Below are positions 19,206 through 28,587 of a DNA stretch of 64,000 nt, in pieces. Under the pieces are notes generated by a model that saw only the letters and a program-made list of their open reading frames with translations, was not told the DNA's origin and searched no databases. Position 1 is the stretch's first letter. Every line of letters starts with the position of its first letter. The position numbers and the translations under genes are program-made. The DNA comes from Winslowiella toletana (lineage in GTDB: Bacteria > Pseudomonadota > Gammaproteobacteria > Enterobacterales > Enterobacteriaceae), in assembly GCF_017875465.1 (NCBI RefSeq), contig NZ_JAGGMQ010000001.1:2046001-2110000 (forward strand), given 5' to 3'.

Positions 19206-20711
19206 TTATCCCAGCGTTGGCATGCTGAATTCAGAAACCGTCTGCTGGCCGCTCGGCCAGCGCACAGTGGCGGTTTTCATGCGGGTGTAGAAACGCACGC
19301 CATCCGGTCCATGCACGTTGAGGGCGCCAAACACCGAACGCTTCCAGCCGCCAAAGCTGTGGAACGCCATTGGCACTGGTACCGGCACGTTAACGCCAAC
19401 CATGCCCGCCTGCACTTCACGCACAAAGTCGCGGCCGGTGTGACCATTGCTGGTAAAGATGGCGCTGCCGTTACCAAACTCATGGCTGTTCACCAGTTGC
19501 AGCGCGCTGTTATAATCCGGTGCACGCATAATGCTCAGCACCGGGCCAAAAATCTCTTCACGCCAGATCACCATATCGGAAGTGACATTATCGAACAGCG
19601 TGCCGCCGACGTAGTAACCTTCAGCATAGCCCGGCACTTCAAAATTGCGGCCATCAACCACCAGCTTCGCGCCTTCCTGTTCACCTTTATCGATATAACC
19701 CAGCACTTTTTTCTGATGCGCAGCGGAAACCACCGGCCCCATCTCATTTTCATCTTTGCCTTTCTGGATGCCAGGGCCGACGCGCAGCGCTTTCACCAGC
19801 GGCGTCAGGGCGGCAATCAGTTTGTCAGCCGTATCGTCACCCACCGCTACCACCACCGGCAGCGCCATACAGCGCTCACCCGCGGAGCCAAACGCGCCGC
19901 CCATAATCGCATTGACCGTGGCATCGAGATCGGCGTCCGGCATCACGATGGCGTGGTTTTTCGCCGCACCAAATGCCTGTACGCGTTTGCCGTGGGCGCT
20001 GGCGGTTTTATAGATATGTTCCGCCACGCCAGAGGAGCCAACAAAGCTCACCGCCTGCACACGCGGATCGGTGTACAGCTGCTCAGCATCCTGGTTCGAA
20101 CAGTGAATAACGTTAAATACGCCATCCGGCAGGCCCGCTTCGGTCAGCAGTTCCGCCATACGCACAGAAGCGGAAGGATCCAGCGCTGGTGGCTTCAGCA
20201 CAAAGGTATTGCCGCAGGCCAGCGCAATCGGGAACATCCACAGTGGCACCATCGCCGGAAAGTTAAATGGCGTAATTCCCGCCACGACACCCAGTGGCTG
20301 CATCAGCGAGTAGCTGTCAACGCCGGTGCCGACATCAGCGGAGTTCTCGCCTTTAATCAGATGTGGAATACCACAGGCAAACTCCACCACTTCCAGACCA
20401 CGGGTCAGCTCACCCAGCGCATCAGACCACACTTTGCCGTGCTCGCTGACAATCAGCTCCGCCAGCTCTTCGCGGTGCTCTTCCATCAGCGCTTTAAAAT
20501 TAAACATGATACGTGCGCGGCGCAGCGGTGAAGTGCGGGACCACTCATCAAAGGCGTTATGCGCCACTTCAATGGTTTTTGCCACTTCCGCGGCGGTGCT
20601 TTGCGTCAGCTCGCGTACCGGTTTGCCGGTAGCCGGATCGTAGACCGGAATCGTTTCATTGCTGGCGCTGAATGACGTTTTTCCGCCAATAAAGTTACCC
20701 GTGATATTCAT
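19206..20711 (-). CDS. iolA: CoA-acylating methylmalonate-semialdehyde dehydrogenase IolA/MmsA
   Basis: 501-aa aldehyde dehydrogenase that turns malonate semialdehyde into acetyl-CoA and CO2, the last step of the pathway. It begins MNITGNFIGGK. Catalytic Cys lies in GSAGERCMALPV, with FVGSSGVAEHIY in the NAD domain and the C-terminal GGWKRSVFGALNVHGPDGVRFYT. The ATG at 20711 has AGAGGC upstream; the open frame to 20762 has no family match. Divergent from the iolI-like gene and co-transcribed with iolB. Confidence 0.95.
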   Translation of the reverse strand: MNITGNFIGGKTSFSASNETIPVYDPATGKPVRELTQSTAAEVAKTIEVAHNAFDEWSRTSPLRRARIMFNFKALMEEHREELAELIVSEHGKVWSDALGELTRGLEVVEFACGIPHLIKGENSADVGTGVDSYSLMQPLGVVAGITPFNFPAMVPLWMFPIALACGNTFVLKPPALDPSASVRMAELLTEAGLPDGVFNVIHCSNQDAEQLYTDPRVQAVSFVGSSGVAEHIYKTASAHGKRVQAFGAAKNHAIVMPDADLDATVNAIMGGAFGSAGERCMALPVVVAVGDDTADKLIAALTPLVKALRVGPGIQKGKDENEMGPVVSAAHQKKVLGYIDKGEQEGAKLVVDGRNFEVPGYAEGYYVGGTLFDNVTSDMVIWREEIFGPVLSIMRAPDYNSALQLVNSHEFGNGSAIFTSNGHTGRDFVREVQAGMVGVNVPVPVPMAFHSFGGWKRSVFGALNVHGPDGVRFYTRMKTATVRWPSGQQTVSEFSMPTLG

Positions 20712-21053
20712 GTTCTTGCCTCTTTGATGTGGTGGATCCCTGCAGGCAGACTTCGACCTCACACGCTACCTGACCGGACAAAACCCGAATGCGTGCTAAG
20801 AAAGTATTATATTGAAATAAATTTTTCAAATATTTCCCTTTGAAAAATTCGTTTTTAGCGGCGTGGATCGCATTTTTTCGGCAAGGGGGATTTCCCGGCA
20901 GCAAACGGGGTTACCAGCGGCGCGGTTCCCTTGTCACTGGCGGATTTTTTGCGAAGCAGATCTAAAAATTTAAATTTCACATTTAACTATTTATGAAATA
21001 AATGTTCTTTTATTAGCCATACCTCTGACCCTCTTTCCTGCAGGAGCAACAAC
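20712..21053. promoter_or_regulatory. iolA/iolI divergent control region
   Basis: 342 bp without a gene. Two GAAATAAA words lie at 20814-20821 and 20995-21002. The first is part of a near-palindrome TTGAAATAAATTTTTCAA (20812-20829). Both fit the word shared with the other iol control regions and are candidate IolR sites. The DNA is AT-rich near both start sites. Confidence 0.45.
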
Positions 21054-21869
21054 ATGGCCATCGATCCGACCCGTTTCTGTATTAACCGCAAAATCGCCCC
21101 AAAGCTCTCCATCGAGGCGTTCTTTAAGCTGGTGCAACGACTCGGCCTGAACAAGGTTGAACTGCGTAACGATATGACCAGCGGCAAAGTCACGGATAAC
21201 CTCAGTCACGCTGAAGTAAAAAGCCTGGCGACAAAATACGGCCTGGAAATTGTCACCATCAATGCGGTCTATCCGTTTAATCAGATTAGTGCAGAGCTGC
21301 TGGCAAAAACGGAAGGTCTGTTAAAGGATGCACAGGGAGTCGGCGCCAAAGCGCTGGTGCTCTGTCCGTTAAACGACGGCACGCCGATCTCTGACGACGA
21401 AACCATGGCGGCACTGAAGCAGCTGGCGCCGCTGTTTACGCAGTATGGCATTCAGGGACTGGTGGAACCTCTGGGCTTCCCGGTCAGTTCATTACGCTCT
21501 TCGGTACAGGCGCAGGCGCTGATCCGTGACAGCCAGTTACCGTTTAAGATTGTGCTGGATACTTTCCATCATCATCTGTACGAAAAAGCCGAGCAGGAGT
21601 TCGAAGCGGGGATCGATATCAATGCCATCGGGCTGGTGCATCTTTCCGGGGTCGAGGACAGCCGTCCGACCGCTGAGCTGACCGATGAAGAGCGCATTAT
21701 GTTAAGCAGTGGCGATCTGCTGAACAGCGCCAGCCAGGTGCAGCGGCTGGAGCGGCTGGGTTATAAAGGCGTCTATGCCTTTGAGCCGTTCTCTTCTGAG
21801 CTGGATAACTGGCGCGAAGCGGATATCGAGCGCGAAATCCGCCAGAGTATAGCGCTGCTACAGGGGTGA
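21054..21869 (+). CDS. iolI: 2-keto-myo-inositol isomerase-like TIM barrel, IolI-like
   Basis: 271-aa xylose-isomerase-like barrel. The expected metal ligands of the IolI family are in LVEPLGF (Glu), VLDTFHHHLY (Asp/His), LVHLSGVED (His) and AFEPFSSE (Glu). IolI of Bacillus interconverts inosose isomers, which lets the pathway accept D-chiro-inositol. An AGGAGCAAC site precedes the ATG. It is divergent from iolA and followed by a palindromic repeat. Confidence 0.82.
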   Translation: MAIDPTRFCINRKIAPKLSIEAFFKLVQRLGLNKVELRNDMTSGKVTDNLSHAEVKSLATKYGLEIVTINAVYPFNQISAELLAKTEGLLKDAQGVGAKALVLCPLNDGTPISDDETMAALKQLAPLFTQYGIQGLVEPLGFPVSSLRSSVQAQALIRDSQLPFKIVLDTFHHHLYEKAEQEFEAGIDINAIGLVHLSGVEDSRPTAELTDEERIMLSSGDLLNSASQVQRLERLGYKGVYAFEPFSSELDNWREADIEREIRQSIALLQG

Positions 21870-21876
21870 TCTGATT

Positions 21877-21902
21877 GCGGGCGGCGAAAACGCCGCCCCT
21901 GC
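21877..21902. repeat. Single palindromic repeat arm, copy e
   Basis: GCGGGCGGCGAAAACGCCGCCC plus CTGC between convergent iolI and yhhS. It marks the right junction of the inositol cluster with core synteny and may serve as a terminator. Confidence 0.75.
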
Positions 21903-21940
21903 AAAAGACCATCATTTCCCGCGCCGCCCGTCCCGATAAT

Positions 21941-23131
21941 TTATGTCGCCCGCAGCTGCATACGCAGCGTCACCACCAGCGCCAGACACACCAGCAAGCC
22001 GCCCAACAGATAGATACTCGGCACCCCGGCATAGCTCATAATCAGGCCAGCAACCGGTCCGGTGATCCCCAGCGATAAATCCATAAATGTGGTATAAGCC
22101 GCCAGCGCGCTGCCCTGATTTTGCGGCGGCACCACCTTCACCGCCACCACGCCAATCGCCGGAAACACCAGCGAGAACCCTGCGCCGGTAAGAAATGCGC
22201 CAAGATTCGCCATCCACGGCGTCACGGAGCCCCAGACCAGAAACAGCCCAATCGCTTCGACCGCGAAGCAGCAGATCGCTACTTTTAAACCGCCATAGCG
22301 ATTAATGCTATTGGGGAACAACAGGCGAGTGCCAACAAAAGCGACGCTGAACATCGTCAGGGCAAAGGCGGCGCCCTCCCAGCCTTTGTCCTGATAAAAC
22401 AGGGTTATAAAGGTGGCAATTACGCCAAACCCGGCGGATCCCATAGCGAGGATCAGACCATAGCCATAAATCTTGCCCAGCACTGCGCGAAACGGCAGCG
22501 GCTTACCTTTACTGGCCTTCACCGCCGGACGGCGCAGGGCAAAGCCAATGGCGACAACAATAATCGCCATAATAATTATCGCCAGCAGCAGCAGGCCGCC
22601 GAAGTGATAGATCAACACCCCGAGCGGCGCGCCAATCGCCATCGCGCCATAGGTGAAAATACCGTTCCACGAAATCACCCGGCCAATATGCAGCGAACCC
22701 ACCATGCCGACGCCCCATAATGTCGAACCGGTGCCAGCAAAACTCTGCCCGACGCCGAGAATCAGACGCCCGGCGCACAACAGCACCAGGCTCAGCATCG
22801 GCAATCCGGCGCTCACAGCCGCCAGCAGATAGAACACTCCGCTGAGAAAACAGCCGCACAGGCCGACAATCACCACTTTCTTAGGTCCCCAGAGATCGGC
22901 ATAGCGACCGGCGTGCGGGCGGCTTAACAGCGTCGAGAGATATTGCAGGCTGATCACCAGTCCGGCCCAGAACGCGCTGTAACCCATCACATCATGGACA
23001 TAGCCAGGCAGTACCGCCAGCGGCAGGCCAATGGTGAGATAACTGGCGAAATTAAAAATAACCGTGGAGATAATGCGCAGATTTAAGCGAAATCCACTTT
23101 GGGCAGCTTCCGTTGCAGGTTGCTCAGACAT
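21941..23131 (-). CDS. yhhS: MFS transporter YhhS
   Basis: 396-aa, twelve-helix major facilitator. RPHAGRYADLWGPKKVV is the loop 2-3 MFS signature. The sequence agrees with E. coli YhhS, and the neighbours (divergent yhhT; dcrB beyond the iol insertion) support it. Proposed to export sugars or glyphosate-like compounds in E. coli; substrate here unknown. It is not an obvious inositol importer, being part of the ancestral block. Confidence 0.88.
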   Translation of the reverse strand: MSEQPATEAAQSGFRLNLRIISTVIFNFASYLTIGLPLAVLPGYVHDVMGYSAFWAGLVISLQYLSTLLSRPHAGRYADLWGPKKVVIVGLCGCFLSGVFYLLAAVSAGLPMLSLVLLCAGRLILGVGQSFAGTGSTLWGVGMVGSLHIGRVISWNGIFTYGAMAIGAPLGVLIYHFGGLLLLAIIIMAIIVVAIGFALRRPAVKASKGKPLPFRAVLGKIYGYGLILAMGSAGFGVIATFITLFYQDKGWEGAAFALTMFSVAFVGTRLLFPNSINRYGGLKVAICCFAVEAIGLFLVWGSVTPWMANLGAFLTGAGFSLVFPAIGVVAVKVVPPQNQGSALAAYTTFMDLSLGITGPVAGLIMSYAGVPSIYLLGGLLVCLALVVTLRMQLRAT

Positions 23132-23311
23132 GAAATTTAAGGCTCGCGTTCGGGTGACTGATGGTGCTGAAGAATAACTATACGCGTTTTTCCGCGGTTT
23201 TGGTCATACAAATGGGCGATGACTCGCCTGCCCCACTTCCATTACTCTGAAAATCAGGACGTTACCCCCACAGCGGCTACACTTGTCATGCTAACCACTT
23301 CGGGAGACCCC

Positions 23312-24358
23312 ATGACCGCACCACAGCAGGAAAAAATTGGCCAGAATATGTTGCTGAAAATGGCAATGCTGGTTGTCATCCTTGCCGGCATCCGTGCAGC
23401 AGCAGAGATAATCGTTCCCTTTTTACTGGCCTGTTTTCTCGCCATCGTACTGAATCCACTGGTAACCCTGCTGATGCGCCGCGGTCTGCGCCGCACAGTG
23501 GCGATTACACTGGTGATTGTGGTGATTCTGGTGGTGATTACCCTGCTGGTAGTGATGATTGCCAGCTCCGTCAATGAATTCAGCGATCTCTATCCGCAAA
23601 TACGCGCCACGCTGGAGAAGAAACTGGAGGTGGTGCAGCACCTGGCGGCGACGATACATATCAATATTTCCACCGAGTCACTGGCTGAACGGCTGGATCC
23701 CAACGCGCTGATGAATATGGCGACCACGGTATTAACCCAGTTCTCCGGCGCGATGACTAACTTTGTGCTGTTGATCCTGACGGTGGTGTTTATGCTGTTT
23801 GAGGTGCGCCATCTGCCCTACAAACTGCGCAACGCACTGGTGAATCCACAAATTCGCATTGCCGGAATGCACAAGGCGTTAAAAGGCGTTACCCACTATC
23901 TGGCGCTGAAAACATTGATTAGCCTGGTAACCGGCATCGCCGTCTGGCTCTGCTTACTGCTGCTGGGAGTAAAATTCGCCCTGTTGTGGGGTGTGGTGGC
24001 CTTTGTGCTTAATTTTATTCCCAATATCGGGCCGATTATCGCGGGTATCCCGCCACTGTTGCAGGCGCTGGTGCTGAACAGCGTGTATGACGCCGCGCTG
24101 GTGGCGGGCCTGTTTACCGCTATCCATATGGTGTTTGGCAATATTCTGGAGCCACGTGTAATGGGCCGCGGTCTGGGGATGTCGACGCTGGTGGTGTTTC
24201 TTTCGTTGATATTCTGGGGCTGGCTGCTGGGGCCGGTAGGTATGTTACTGTCGGTGCCGCTGACCAGCGTCTGTAAGATTCTGATGGAAACGACCCCGGG
24301 CGGCAGCAAACTGGCGATCCTGCTGGGTGATGGCCGACCGGGCAAAAAAGCGCGTTAG
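23312..24358 (+). CDS. yhhT: AI-2E/PerM family transporter YhhT
   Basis: 348-aa polytopic membrane protein of the AI-2 exporter superfamily. It has paired N-terminal helices, a long periplasmic loop, then the conserved FVLNFIPNIGPIIAGIPPLLQA and GNILEPRVMGRGLGMSTLVV. Members export AI-2 or act in ion and osmolyte flux; the substrate of YhhT is unknown. The ATG at 23312 with GGGAG upstream is preferred over the more distal 23219 start. Confidence 0.87.
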   Translation: MTAPQQEKIGQNMLLKMAMLVVILAGIRAAAEIIVPFLLACFLAIVLNPLVTLLMRRGLRRTVAITLVIVVILVVITLLVVMIASSVNEFSDLYPQIRATLEKKLEVVQHLAATIHINISTESLAERLDPNALMNMATTVLTQFSGAMTNFVLLILTVVFMLFEVRHLPYKLRNALVNPQIRIAGMHKALKGVTHYLALKTLISLVTGIAVWLCLLLLGVKFALLWGVVAFVLNFIPNIGPIIAGIPPLLQALVLNSVYDAALVAGLFTAIHMVFGNILEPRVMGRGLGMSTLVVFLSLIFWGWLLGPVGMLLSVPLTSVCKILMETTPGGSKLAILLGDGRPGKKAR

Positions 24359-24359
24359 C

Positions 24360-24476
24360 TTACGGGCGGCGAAAACGCCGCCCCTACAAAAATCGGTGAT
24401 AATCCGTAGGGGCGGCGTTCTCGCCGCCCGTGTCAATAATATGCACAATACGTAATGACGGCGTTTTCGCCGCCCG
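24360..24476. repeat. Composite GC-rich palindromic repeat, copy f
   Basis: GGGCGGCGAAAACGCCGCCC at the left, GGGGCGGCGTTCTCGCCGCC in the middle, and a third arm GGCGTTTTCGCCGCCCG after the spacer TATGCACAATACGTAATGAC. The spacer nearly equals that of copy a, which shows that the three-arm unit is a defined element rather than chance palindromes. It lies between convergent yhhT and the cupin gene. Confidence 0.82.
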
Positions 24477-24484
24477 AGCCAATA

Positions 24485-24814
24485 TCAGTCAACAATAAAC
24501 AGCTTCGCGCCTGCATCGGTCCACGAGCGATGCGCTTCAGCCTGATCGGCAACCTGATAACTCATCCCCGCCTGCAGAGTAAATACCCGTCCATCCTCCA
24601 GCTCAGTATGCAGTTCACCGTCAAGACACAGCAGAATATGACCTTTCGAACACCAGTGGTCAGCAAAGTAGCCCGCACTATACTCAACCATTCTGACGCG
24701 GATATCGCCGAAATGCTGGGTTCTCCACAGGGCGACGCCTTTTTCTCCTTTGTGTTCGGTTGGCGCAATCGCAGACCACGCCGTGGTGCCAAAAGGAATA
24801 TTGCTGAGTTTCAT
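24485..24814 (-). CDS. DHCW motif cupin fold protein
   Basis: 109-aa single-domain cupin. FADHWCSKGHILLCLDGELH resembles the DHCW signature, with His and Cys as likely metal ligands. The tail RSWTDAGAKLFIVD is typical. Function unknown. The start at 24814 has AGGAG about 8 nt upstream; the frame extended to 24862 lacks family support. It stands alone between yhhT and the EAL gene. Confidence 0.85.
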   Translation of the reverse strand: MKLSNIPFGTTAWSAIAPTEHKGEKGVALWRTQHFGDIRVRMVEYSAGYFADHWCSKGHILLCLDGELHTELEDGRVFTLQAGMSYQVADQAEAHRSWTDAGAKLFIVD

Positions 24815-25041
24815 CTTTTTTCTCCTGGAATGACTATCTGTGAAAAGCGACCCGCTGGTCAAAAAGTCAGTTTTTGGCAGACTTAAGTCAATTTACGCAA
24901 AAAACCGCTTAAAAGACATTTCTGTCCGTACGATTATGGCGTAATTAAGGGTGATATAAATATAATCAGCAGATTTACTGACCATGTTATTCTTGATTAT
25001 GCAGGTAGTCAGGCATCGTCTGGCGCACAAAGGAGTACCGC

Positions 25042-26631
25042 GTGGTGGCATCAATAAGCAAGAGAGGTGAACACGGCTGGCTATTAATGCTGGCGGCGGG
25101 CCTGTTGCCACTGCTGCTGGGCATCTTTTTTACCTTTGTCGAAGCACAGCAAATGGAGAAGCGCCAGCAGGTCAGCACGGCGATGGCGGTGTTAAACCAG
25201 GCGGAAAACATCAGCGACCGCGCCTGGGAGATGGTAGCGCAGTTGCAGAGGTATGATCATCAGACCTGCAACGCGGTGGGTAAGGATATTCAGCGCCTCG
25301 GCTCCATCGCCGCCTACTTTCGCTCCGTCGGCTTAACCCAGGATAATGAAGTCCTCTGCTCCTCCGCCTATGGTCTTAATCCCGGTACCATTAATACTAT
25401 GCTGCGCCTGCCGCCCTCACAGCCATTAGACCCGGAGATAACCCTGTCGGTCGCGGGCACCGCAGGCGTGCCGACTCGCCCGGCAGTACTGTTTTTCCGC
25501 CGTCAGCCTGAGGGCGATGGCGCCTTTGCGCTGGTTGACGGTCAGTATCTGCTCGACTTTATGCGCGCCCTCGGCGAACCACGCGATTATCAGATCACCG
25601 TACAGTTTAATAACGGCTTTCGCATCGCCAGCGGCTATGTCAGAGCGGATCATAATCCGCTGTTCGACAACGAGGTGTACCTTGCCAGCTCGCCGCGTTA
25701 CCCGATCAACGTCAGTGTCACCTCCCCGGAATCAGAAGCGGTGAAAGCCTGGCGCCAGGTATTCCTCACCTTCCTGCCAATGGCGGCGATCCTCTCGCTG
25801 CTCTGTATGGCCTTAGCCAGTAACTGGCTGAAACGCAGGATGTCTTATCAGGAAGAGATGCGCCGGGCGATGGCGAAGCGCGAATTTTCCGTCAATTACC
25901 AGCCGGTATATGACGTTTCACTGGCCACCTGTGGCGGCGCCGAGGCGTTATTGCGCTGGCAGCGTGCCGATGGCGAATGGGTGCGCCCCGATGTGTTTAT
26001 CGCCGCCGCCGAAGCGGAAGGGATGATTATTCCGCTGACGCAGCACCTGCTGGAGATGATTGCCAGCGATGTCGCCAGCTGGGAAGTGCCGCCAGGTTTC
26101 CATCTGGGGATTAACGTGGCCGCTGAACATCTGCAGGATCCCTGTTTTGTCGATGATATCCGCCGGTTTATCGCCCGCGTCGCCGATAAATCGCTGGTGA
26201 TTATTCTCGAACTGACGGAACGCAGCCTGATCAGCGATGGTGAAGAGGTCGTCAACAAGCTGGCCATGCTGCGCCGCGAAGGGGTTGAAATTGCCATTGA
26301 TGATTTCGGCACCGGCAACTGCTCCCTCTCTTATCTGCAAACTTTTGAGCTTGATTATCTGAAAATCGACCGTGGCTTTGTTAACGCGATTGAATCGGTT
26401 GACGGTGAAACCCCGGTACTGGACGCGATTATTAATCTCAGCCATAAACTGGAGCTGACAATTCTCGGTGAAGGGGTGGAAACGGCGATGCAATTTACTT
26501 ATCTGGAAAATCACGGTGTGAGATTTATTCAGGGCTATCTGTACGCCAGGCCGATGAACAATGAGGCATTCAGCGCGTGGTTGCAAAACGACGGTCGCCA
26601 GCCCGCTGAGTTGCTGGTAAATAACCCATAA
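25042..26631 (+). CDS. CSS-motif sensor c-di-GMP phosphodiesterase
   Basis: 529-aa membrane protein: helix at about 12-33, a periplasmic CSS sensor domain with Cys residues in QTCNAVGKD and VLCSSAYG, a second helix at about 240-262, then a complete EAL domain. Catalytic features are all visible: AEALLRW, INVAAEHL, ELTERSLI, DDFGTGNCSLSYL, LKIDRGF and LGEGVET. It should hydrolyse c-di-GMP, with activity set by the redox state of the periplasmic Cys pair as in E. coli CSS proteins. GTG start after AAAGGAG. Confidence 0.92.
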   Translation: MVASISKRGEHGWLLMLAAGLLPLLLGIFFTFVEAQQMEKRQQVSTAMAVLNQAENISDRAWEMVAQLQRYDHQTCNAVGKDIQRLGSIAAYFRSVGLTQDNEVLCSSAYGLNPGTINTMLRLPPSQPLDPEITLSVAGTAGVPTRPAVLFFRRQPEGDGAFALVDGQYLLDFMRALGEPRDYQITVQFNNGFRIASGYVRADHNPLFDNEVYLASSPRYPINVSVTSPESEAVKAWRQVFLTFLPMAAILSLLCMALASNWLKRRMSYQEEMRRAMAKREFSVNYQPVYDVSLATCGGAEALLRWQRADGEWVRPDVFIAAAEAEGMIIPLTQHLLEMIASDVASWEVPPGFHLGINVAAEHLQDPCFVDDIRRFIARVADKSLVIILELTERSLISDGEEVVNKLAMLRREGVEIAIDDFGTGNCSLSYLQTFELDYLKIDRGFVNAIESVDGETPVLDAIINLSHKLELTILGEGVETAMQFTYLENHGVRFIQGYLYARPMNNEAFSAWLQNDGRQPAELLVNNP

Positions 26632-26964
26632 ATTGGACAAATAATCCGCATACGGAAAATCCACAGCACAATTTATTTTTACCCTACATTCTGCTGGCAG
26701 GGCGCATTTTTCCTCTGTCAGGCCAGCAGCTGAGTATAGTTTTGTCTGGCACGGACCGATATAAACTGACCGAAAATTACATATATGGCCGTACAGACGA
26801 TATACTGTAATCCTGCAGAGGGCCGTTTTCTGTAGAAAATGGTTTCTGCCAGTTGTTGTCATTTATGGCTAACGTATAGCCAGCAAAATTTTATCCTGGC
26901 CCGGACAGACAGTACGTACGGATCAGTGAGAATTATCACTTTTGGGTAAATACAGGGCATTTAT
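26632..26964. other. Intergenic region upstream of proP
   Basis: 333 bp with no gene of its own. It should hold the proP promoters, which in E. coli respond to CRP, osmolarity and Fis/RpoS. I cannot pick a convincing -35/-10 pair or operator by eye. Confidence 0.4.
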
Positions 26965-28470
26965 ATGAAGCTACGTAGGAAGCGTGTAAAACCAATTGAG
27001 TTAGATGATGTCACCATCATCGATGACGCAAGATTACGTAAGGCTATCACGGCAGCGTCACTCGGCAATGCCATGGAGTGGTTCGATTTCGGCGTCTACG
27101 GCTTTGTCGCCTACGCCCTCGGTAAAGTTTTCTTCCCCGGCGCCGATCCTGGTTTACAGATGATCGCCGCACTTGGTACTTTTTCCGTCCCCTTCCTGAT
27201 TCGCCCGCTGGGCGGCCTGTTCTTTGGCGCACTGGGCGATAAATACGGTCGCCAGAAAATTCTCTCCATCACCATCATTATTATGTCGATCAGTACCTTT
27301 GCTATCGGCCTGATACCTTCCTATGCCAGCATTGGCATCTGGGCGCCGATACTGCTGCTGCTGGCGAAAATGGCGCAGGGCTTCTCGGTCGGTGGTGAAT
27401 ATACCGGTGCTTCAATCTTTGTGGCGGAATACTCGCCGGACCGTAAGCGCGGCTTTATGGGCAGCTGGCTGGACTTCGGTTCGATTGCCGGTTTCGTGCT
27501 CGGCGCCGGGATTGTGGTGCTGATCTCCGCGATTATTGGTGAAGAGAAGTTCCTCGACTGGGGCTGGCGTATTCCGTTCTTCCTCGCGCTGCCACTCGGC
27601 ATGATTGGCCTCTACCTGCGCCATGCGCTGGAAGAGACGCCAGCGTTCCAGCAGCATGTGGATAAGCTGGAGCAGGGTGACCGCGAAGGTCTGCGTGATG
27701 GTCCGAAAGTCTCGTTTAAAGAGATTGCCACTAAGCACTGGAGAGGTTTGCTGGCGTGTATCGGTCTGGTGATCTCCACCAACGTGACCTACTACATGCT
27801 GCTGACCTATATGCCAAGCTATCTGTCACACAACCTGCACTACTCTGAAGATCACGGTGTATTGATTATCATCGCGATTATGATCGGTATGCTGTTTGTG
27901 CAGCCAGTGATGGGTCTGCTAAGCGACCGCTTTGGCCGCCGGCCATTTGTGATTATCGGTAGTATCGCGCTGCTGGCCTTCGCCATTCCGTGCTTTATGA
28001 TGATCAACAGTGATGTTATCGGCCTGATCTTCGCCGGTTTACTGATTCTGGCGGTGATCCTCAACGCCTTCACCGGCGTAATGGCTTCCAGCCTGCCAGC
28101 GATGTTCCCGACCCATATTCGCTACAGCGCGCTGGCCAGCGCCTTTAATATCTCGGTGCTGGTTGCCGGTCTGACGCCAACGCTGACCGCCTGGTTGGTG
28201 GAAACTACCGGCGATCTTTATATGCCAGCATACTACCTGATGGTGGTGGCGGTGATTGGTCTGATTACCGGTATTATGATGAAAGAGACCGCAAACAAGC
28301 CGTTACGTGGCGCCACCCCGGCGGCATCGGATCTGGCCGAAGCGAAGGAAATTCTGCAGGAGCATCACGATAATATCGAACAAAAAATCGAAGATATCAG
28401 TGATGAAATTGCCGAGCTGGAAGCGAAGCGTAAGCACCTGATCAACCAGCATCCGAATATTAACGAGTAA
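26965..28470 (+). CDS. proP: Osmoprotectant:H+ symporter ProP
   Basis: 501-aa MFS symporter for glycine betaine and proline, activated by high osmolarity. The sequence follows E. coli ProP: AASLGNAMEWFDFGVYGF, GALGDKYGRQKIL, GFSVGGEYTGASIFVAEYSP and DRFGRRPFVI. The last about 35 residues (NIEQKIEDISDEIAELEAKR) form the C-terminal coiled coil known to set the osmotic threshold. A strong terminator follows. Confidence 0.96.
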   Translation: MKLRRKRVKPIELDDVTIIDDARLRKAITAASLGNAMEWFDFGVYGFVAYALGKVFFPGADPGLQMIAALGTFSVPFLIRPLGGLFFGALGDKYGRQKILSITIIIMSISTFAIGLIPSYASIGIWAPILLLLAKMAQGFSVGGEYTGASIFVAEYSPDRKRGFMGSWLDFGSIAGFVLGAGIVVLISAIIGEEKFLDWGWRIPFFLALPLGMIGLYLRHALEETPAFQQHVDKLEQGDREGLRDGPKVSFKEIATKHWRGLLACIGLVISTNVTYYMLLTYMPSYLSHNLHYSEDHGVLIIIAIMIGMLFVQPVMGLLSDRFGRRPFVIIGSIALLAFAIPCFMMINSDVIGLIFAGLLILAVILNAFTGVMASSLPAMFPTHIRYSALASAFNISVLVAGLTPTLTAWLVETTGDLYMPAYYLMVVAVIGLITGIMMKETANKPLRGATPAASDLAEAKEILQEHHDNIEQKIEDISDEIAELEAKRKHLINQHPNINE

Positions 28471-28477
28471 TTCCCGC

Positions 28478-28507
28478 GTCCCCTCAGGCTACTGAGGGGA
28501 CTTTTTA
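28478..28507 (+). terminator. proP terminator
   Basis: 10-bp perfect stem GTCCCCTCAG-GCTA-CTGAGGGGAC followed by TTTTTATT, 8 nt after the proP stop. Confidence 0.93.
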
Positions 28508-28587
28508 TTGAAATCCCCTGCCGGCACTTTCCACCACTCCCCGCTGGTGATAACTTTCTGTCAAACAGATTGCAACCCTGGCCGCCC

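Noticed and set aside
18663..20531. 622-codon open frame on the plus strand opposite iolA and iolB
   Set aside because: It is the antisense shadow of two well supported minus-strand enzymes; it is very rich in His and Arg and has no domain features.
24360..24476. Treating the GGGCGGCG palindromes as simple terminators
   Set aside because: Several lack a T-run and the three-arm copies share a spacer, so a repeat element is the better description, even if some also stop transcription.
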